Of a stretch of 37,889 nt of DNA, positions 34,055 to 37,889 are shown one piece after another; within the stretch, counting starts at the first letter, position 1, and the number at the start of each line of letters is the position of its first letter. The notes beneath the pieces are model-generated. The model was not told where the DNA came from, did not search any database, and worked only from the letters and a program-made list of their open reading frames with translations. This DNA comes from Alistipes sp. GTDB lineage: Bacteria; Bacteroidota; Bacteroidia; Bacteroidales; Rikenellaceae. Made by a program: the position numbers and the translations under genes. The stretch is taken from assembly GCA_017623505.1 (NCBI GenBank), contig JAGAOZ010000022.1:1-37889 (forward strand). Reading direction: 5' to 3'.

Positions 34055-35353
34055 TTACTCTACAATAATAAGGTAGTAGTTCTTCTTACCACGCTGCGCG
34101 ATAAGATACTTACCTGCAATCAAATCCTCCTCCGCTACTATGCGCATTGGGTCCGTAACCTTCTCCTTGTTAAGAGATACACCGCCTGCCTGCACCATCT
34201 TACGGCACTCGCCCTTCGATGGGAAGACCTTCGTTGCATCGGCGCACAAATCCACGAACGATACACCAAGCTGCGACTTTGCGATTGTAAACTGAGGCAC
34301 ACCATCAAACACCTGCAAGAGTGTCTGCTCGTCAATCTTGCGCAAAGCCTCCGATGTAGCACCACCGAAGAGTATCTGCGATGCCTCCACAGCCTTCTCA
34401 TACTCCTCGCGCGAGTGAATCATCGTTGTTATCTCCTCCGCCAAACGCTTCTGCAACAGACGCAAGTGTGGAGCCTGGCGATGCTCCTCAATCAAAGCCT
34501 CAACAGTCTGACGGTCCAGCAAGGTAAAAATCTTGATATAACGCTCAGCATCCTCATCGCTAACATTGAGCCAGAACTGATAGAACTTATATGGAGATGT
34601 GTAACGAGGGTCCAACCACACGTTACCACTCTCTGTCTTACCAAACTTTGTTCCGTCAGCCTTAGTGATAAGCGGGCAAGTGATAGCAAACGCCTCTGCC
34701 TCGCTACCTATCTTACGACGGATGAGCTCCGTACCTGTTGTGATGTTACCCCACTGGTCAGCACCACCCAACTGCACCTTGCAGTTCTCTGTCTGGTAGA
34801 GGTGTAGGAAGTCAAAGCCCTGCAAGAGCTGATATGTAAACTCTGTAAACGACATACCGTCGCCCTCGCCATTAAAACGCTTCTTCACCGAGTCCTTCGC
34901 CATCATATAGTTCACGGTAATACACTTACCTATCTCGCGTGAGAACTCCAGGAACGAAATATCCTTCATCCAGTCGTAGTTGTTCACCAGCAGCGCCTTG
35001 TTTTCTGCATCCGACTCGAAGTCGATAAGCTTTGCCAGCTGAGCCTTGATAGCCTCTTGGTTGTGACGCAATGTTGCCTCGTCAAGCAGGTTGCGCTCCT
35101 GTGACTTACCACTTGGGTCACCAATCATACCCGTAGCACCACCGATAAGTGCTATTGGGCGGTGTCCGCACATCTGGAAGTGCTTCAAAATCATCACACC
35201 CACCAAGTGACCGATATGCAATGAATCAGCCGTAGGGTCGATACCCAGGTAGGCTGTTGTCATCTCCTTCTGGAGTTGCTCCTTAGCGCCCGGCATAATG
35301 GTATGAATCATACCACGCCACTCCAGCTCCTCAACAAAATTCTTATTTGCCAT
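34055..35353 (-). CDS. tyrS: Tyrosyl-tRNA synthetase
   Basis: A class I synthetase that charges tRNA-Tyr. The 432-residue product has HIGH as HIGHL (46-50), the tyrosine pocket [14 protein letters not shown] (191-204), and KMSKS as KFGKT (236-240). An S4 RNA-binding domain follows at about 355-432 ([20 protein letters not shown]). Length is normal for the bacterial TyrRS of this type. It starts 29 bases after the dnaX stop codon and ends one base before folB. Confidence 0.96.
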   Translation of the reverse strand: MANKNFVEELEWRGMIHTIMPGAKEQLQKEMTTAYLGIDPTADSLHIGHLVGVMILKHFQMCGHRPIALIGGATGMIGDPSGKSQERNLLDEATLRHNQEAIKAQLAKLIDFESDAENKALLVNNYDWMKDISFLEFSREIGKCITVNYMMAKDSVKKRFNGEGDGMSFTEFTYQLLQGFDFLHLYQTENCKVQLGGADQWGNITTGTELIRRKIGSEAEAFAITCPLITKADGTKFGKTESGNVWLDPRYTSPYKFYQFWLNVSDEDAERYIKIFTLLDRQTVEALIEEHRQAPHLRLLQKRLAEEITTMIHSREEYEKAVEASQILFGGATSEALRKIDEQTLLQVFDGVPQFTIAKSQLGVSFVDLCADATKVFPSKGECRKMVQAGGVSLNKEKVTDPMRIVAEEDLIAGKYLIAQRGKKNYYLIIVE

Positions 35354-35382
35354 TGTCTTAAATATTCTATTATCTTGTTTTT

Positions 35383-37203
35383 CTACTCAAACTCCAACTC
35401 CAATGCCGCCTTTAAGTCCAGCAACTTTGGATTCTTCTCCGCGAGGAATGCTCTTCTATCCTCCAACTTTATCGGACGTGCTGCCTGAATCTTCTCATCG
35501 ACAATCACATTCAACTCCACAGCACCCTTTGCCCCCGCACTGCGCATCACCAACGACAGTAGTTCCGTGCGGTTACGCATAATCTCGTCGTACAGCGTCT
35601 GCGAGCCCACTTTTACCGAAATCACATTTCCCGCAATTGTCATCTCGTGGAACTCCACAAAACGAGGTCGCCACTCCAAAATATCGGCAATTATCCGCTC
35701 GCGTGCCTCTGTGAGCTTCTCTTCGCTCATCTTATCGGCATCCACAGCCACTCTACGTTGTGTTTTCTCTGTCGGTTGCTCCTGCTCTACCTCATTCATC
35801 AACGAACGTATCGAGAATTGCGACAGCGTCGAACGACGCACCGTCGTACTGCGGCTCTGCTCACGCTGTCCCGCTATCTGAGTCACCGTCGCAGGCTGCT
35901 CAACACCTTTATTCGGTGACACACCCTGCACCACATTCTCCTCAACAACAGGCTCCGGCTCCGACTTCGGCTTTACCTCCGCCACCACACTCTGCGGCTC
36001 ACTACTCTGCTGTTGTACCGCCACCGGCACAACGCTCTCCGCCCCCACAGGTATTATCTTATCGGGAAGTGTCGGCAGTTGATACTCCGACTCTAAAGTG
36101 TCTGCATCACTTTTTTTTTTGCCGAGACCGGCTATTTTCATCAGTCCCAGCTCCACAAGCAATCGCTGATTCGACGACTGCTTTATCTTTCCGTCAGCCT
36201 CTGTCAGCAGCGATATTGCGCCAAACAAGAACTCCGTCTCGCACTGCTCCGCCTGCTTTCGATACCTCTCCAGCAATGCTCCTGTCAGCTCTATAAGCGA
36301 TATTGCAGGGCCCTTAGCCAGCAGCAAATCGCGGAAGTGCTGGTTCAAACCCGCCATAAACGTCTGTCCCGAAAAACCCTTCGACAGTATCTCGTCGAAA
36401 CGAAGCAACGCCTTCACGTAGTCGCCCACCAAGAGCAATTCGGTCATCGTGAAATATGTATCGTAGTCGAGCATGTTGAGCGTCTGCGCCACCTCCTTGT
36501 ACTGCAGCTTACCGTCGCAGAACGACACCGCCTTATCAAACATCGACAGCGCATCACGCATACCTCCGTCTGCCTTTTGTGCTATCAAGTTGAGTGACTC
36601 CTCGTCATACTCCACCCCCTCACTTTGGGCTATATGCTTCAGATAACCCACCGAGTCCTCCACCTTTATACGGTTAAAATCGTACACCTGGCATCGTGAC
36701 AGGATTGTCGGTATTATCTTATGCTTTTCTGTTGTTGCAAGGATGAATATAGCGTGCTTTGGAGGCTCTTCGAGAGTCTTGAGGAAGGCATTAAACGCCT
36801 GCTGAGATAACATGTGCACCTCGTCGATGATAAATAGCGAATAGCTACCCACCTGTGGCAGTATGCGCACCTGCTCTATCAGCGAGCGAATATCATCCAC
36901 CGAGTTGTTCGACGCAGCATCCAATTCGTGAATATTGAGCGAACGACCCTCGTTAAACGCCTTGCACGACTCGCACTCGTTGCACGCCTCTGCGCCGTTA
37001 GGGTTTTGGCAGTTTATCGCTTTAGCAAATATTCTCGCACACGTTGTTTTACCCACTCCTCGCGGGCCACAAAACAGATATGCGTGAGCCAGCTGACCAC
37101 GCTCTATGGCATTCTTCAGTGTCGAAGTAATGCTCTGCTGTCCCACCACCGACAGGAATGTCGCGGGACGATATTTTCTTGCTGAAACTATAAATTCACC
37201 CAT
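35383..37203 (-). CDS. dnaX: DNA polymerase III subunit tau/gamma
   Basis: DnaX is the ATPase core of the clamp loader. The 606-residue full-length (tau-like) product has Walker [10 protein letters not shown] (46-54), a zinc module with C65, C74, C77 and C80, DEVH (127-130) and the SRC sensor (169-171). After about residue 365 comes a low-complexity linker rich in Glu, Pro, Val and Gln, then a C-terminal domain (about 480-606). Ten consecutive A encode KKK at 362-364, exactly where AAA+ domain III ends; a shift there would give a 365-residue gamma-like form (see the separate feature). The ATG at 37203 is used; six codons upstream would overlap the promoter. tyrS and folB follow. Confidence 0.95.
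   Translation of the reverse strand: MGEFIVSARKYRPATFLSVVGQQSITSTLKNAIERGQLAHAYLFCGPRGVGKTTCARIFAKAINCQNPNGAEACNECESCKAFNEGRSLNIHELDAASNNSVDDIRSLIEQVRILPQVGSYSLFIIDEVHMLSQQAFNAFLKTLEEPPKHAIFILATTEKHKIIPTILSRCQVYDFNRIKVEDSVGYLKHIAQSEGVEYDEESLNLIAQKADGGMRDALSMFDKAVSFCDGKLQYKEVAQTLNMLDYDTYFTMTELLLVGDYVKALLRFDEILSKGFSGQTFMAGLNQHFRDLLLAKGPAISLIELTGALLERYRKQAEQCETEFLFGAISLLTEADGKIKQSSNQRLLVELGLMKIAGLGKKKSDADTLESEYQLPTLPDKIIPVGAESVVPVAVQQQSSEPQSVVAEVKPKSEPEPVVEENVVQGVSPNKGVEQPATVTQIAGQREQSRSTTVRRSTLSQFSIRSLMNEVEQEQPTEKTQRRVAVDADKMSEEKLTEARERIIADILEWRPRFVEFHEMTIAGNVISVKVGSQTLYDEIMRNRTELLSLVMRSAGAKGAVELNVIVDEKIQAARPIKLEDRRAFLAEKNPKLLDLKAALELEFE
36071..36120 (-). promoter_or_regulatory. Candidate dnaX slippage site (A10 run) with downstream hairpins
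   Basis: On the minus strand the codons GGC AAA AAA AAA AGT contain ten A (36111-36120). Re-reading one A gives AAG TGA, a stop after four Lys. Losing one A gives stop TAG after five further codons. A hairpin GTCGG/CCGAC (36087-36091 with 36071-36075) lies about 20 bases downstream, and AAAGTG/CACTTT could pair over the end of the run. This resembles the E. coli and Thermus dnaX arrangements. Confidence 0.6.
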
Positions 37204-37210
37204 AACAGCG

Positions 37211-37218
37211 CAAATATA
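37211..37218 (-). promoter_or_regulatory. Candidate -7 element of the dnaX operon
   Basis: TATATTTG on the minus strand matches TAnnTTTG. The predicted start falls at about 37203-37205, right at the dnaX ATG, implying a leader of almost no length. No TTTG lies at the preferred distance. Confidence 0.4.
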
Positions 37219-37368
37219 CAAAAAGTTTACGTATTACACCCCGCCTGCACCAAAAAATCACAAAAACATCTTCTCTCCATATCCCACTTTAGCACAATAT
37301 TCCACCACTCAGCTTTACCTATTATTAAAAAAACATTACCCCACGACAATATTTTTATTCATTTTGTA

Positions 37369-37398
37369 TTGCAAATGTGAAAATTTTAATACATTTGT
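37369..37398 (+). promoter_or_regulatory. Promoter of the fimbrillin-like lipoprotein gene
   Basis: TTG (37369-37371), a 19-base spacer, then TACATTTG (37391-37398), an exact TAnnTTTG match. The predicted start near 37404 gives a leader of about 150 bases that contains the 37449-37489 hairpin. I see nothing recognisable in 37219-37368. Confidence 0.6.
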
Positions 37399-37448
37399 AA
37401 TGTCGTAGTAGCCTCTTTTTCAAGCGACTATCTATGCAAACTTATACT

Positions 37449-37489
37449 TTTACCCTTCTCTATAAGTAAGCCTTATAGGGGGGGGTAAA
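37449..37489 (+). promoter_or_regulatory. 18-bp RNA hairpin in the leader of the fimbrillin-like gene
   Basis: 37449-37466 pairs fully with 37472-37489 around the loop TAAGC, using three G-U pairs opposite a run of eight G (37478-37485). It lies 67 bases before the ATG. No U-tract follows, so it is not an ordinary intrinsic terminator. The G-U pairs make it more stable as plus-strand RNA than as minus-strand RNA, matching the direction of the gene. Confidence 0.6.
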
Positions 37490-37556
37490 TTGGTATATAT
37501 AAATTATTGACTAACAAATATTTATACATTTTAAACGCATTTTTAAATTATCTATT

Positions 37557-37889
37557 ATGAAAAAAATTCTTTTGATTGCTGTTGCAGCTTTTGGTATGTT
37601 GATGACAGCTTGTTCGAAGGACGAGGTTGCACAGCCTGTGGCAGAGAAGTCTACAGTTACTTTCACTGTTGCTGCTCCTGAATTGGCAACTCGTGCACAC
37701 GGCGACGGTTTGACAGCTACCGTTTTGAAGTATGCTGTTTACAACCGCGTTGATGGCTCTAAGCTCTTTGAGGGACAGCCTGCAACTCTCACAAACAAAA
37801 CTGCTACCGTGGAGATTCCTTTCGTAAACGGTATGGAGTACGATGTTCTCTTCTGGGCTGAGGCTCCTGCTTCGCCTTACACAGTGAAT
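37557..37889 (+). CDS. Fimbrillin-like (DUF6562-type) lipoprotein, N-terminal part, cut by window end
   Basis: Only the first 111 codons are in the window, with no stop. The product starts MKKILLIAVAAFGMLMTAC (lipidated Cys19), then SKDEVAQPVAEKSTVTFTVAAPELATRAHGD, LKYAVYNR and VNGMEYDVLFWAEAP. The TFTV-APELATRA region followed by LKYAVY is typical of fimbrillin-like/DUF6562 surface lipoproteins of Bacteroidales, often subunits or anchors of pilus-like fibres matured by removal of an N-terminal segment at an Arg. That maturation is inferred from the family. The codon usage is richer in GCT/GTT than neighbours, as in highly expressed surface proteins. The ATG is the only sensible start. Confidence 0.8.
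   Translation, partial: MKKILLIAVAAFGMLMTACSKDEVAQPVAEKSTVTFTVAAPELATRAHGDGLTATVLKYAVYNRVDGSKLFEGQPATLTNKTATVEIPFVNGMEYDVLFWAEAPASPYTVN

Noticed and set aside
34040-34807. 255-codon plus-strand open frame antisense to tyrS
   Set aside because: Shadow frame; tyrS has intact HIGH, KFGKT and S4 features.
37449-37489. Inverted repeats as ends of an invertible promoter
   Set aside because: The arms are only five bases apart, so there is no promoter segment between them to invert, and no recombinase gene is nearby.
1-37889. CRISPR arrays, insertion sequences, integrases, prophage genes
   Set aside because: No regularly spaced direct repeats with unique spacers and no transposase, integrase or phage structural protein was seen on either strand.

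Overview
The window looks like core chromosome of a Bacteroidales bacterium, possibly Rikenellaceae/Alistipes-like (genus level is a guess). The evidence is of several kinds. Upstream of many genes there are copies of the Bacteroidetes sigma-factor -7 motif TAnnTTTG, sometimes with a TTTG/TTG element 19-21 bases further up. Shine-Dalgarno sequences are mostly absent. Families typical of the phylum are present: DUF4988/BspA-like lipoproteins, BatD/BatE, short CstA, class I fumarase, DUF4435 and fimbrillin-like lipoproteins. I saw no rRNA, insertion sequence, integrase, phage gene or CRISPR array.

Layout, left to right. (1) 1-2110: a BspA-like surface lipoprotein on the minus strand, behind an unusually long, structured 5' leader (about 325 nt) with a textbook promoter, and tandem terminators after it. 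(2) 2131-4830, minus: tonB-family gene with terminator, then hflX-upp. (3) 5096-6764, plus: rlmN-rsmG. (4) 6786-8663: a family 2 glycosyltransferase and a DUF115-like protein, transcribed divergently from interlocked promoters. (5) tRNA-Thr(CGT). (6) 9129-12019, plus: cstA, a helical-repeat protein and a secreted alpha/beta hydrolase. (7) 12236-15647, minus: PBP1A-type peptidoglycan synthase then asd. (8) 15810-19138, minus: SUI1/YciH-like factor then a 992-residue metallopeptidase-propeller-outer-membrane-barrel protein. (9) 19265-20296, plus: DUF4435, facing an AT-rich membrane-anchored helicase IV-like gene (20369-22936, minus) that looks acquired. (10) 23112-28039, minus: batD-batE-recR-prfC. 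(11) 28172-31293, minus: fumarase and a neurotransmitter:sodium symporter family transporter. (12) 31458-33509: a lipoprotein of five tandem Ig/FN3-like repeats. (13) 33700-37203, minus: dnaX-tyrS-folB. (14) 37557 to the right edge: start of a fimbrillin-like lipoprotein behind a leader with an 18-bp hairpin.

Most genes are housekeeping (translation, replication/repair, cell wall, central metabolism, uptake). The least ordinary items are: the structured leader at 1695-2018; a run of ten A in dnaX where both shifted frames stop almost at once, predicting a short gamma-like product; the helicase with a membrane anchor, an apparent embedded nuclease-like insert and a C-terminal helix-turn-helix; the metallopeptidase/propeller/barrel protein; the 18-bp leader hairpin at 37449-37489; and nested palindromic intergenic elements at 12107-12232 and 23001-23093. 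No single gene cluster here is convincingly a new multi-gene system. All calls rest on reading the sequence and family knowledge; no database search was run.
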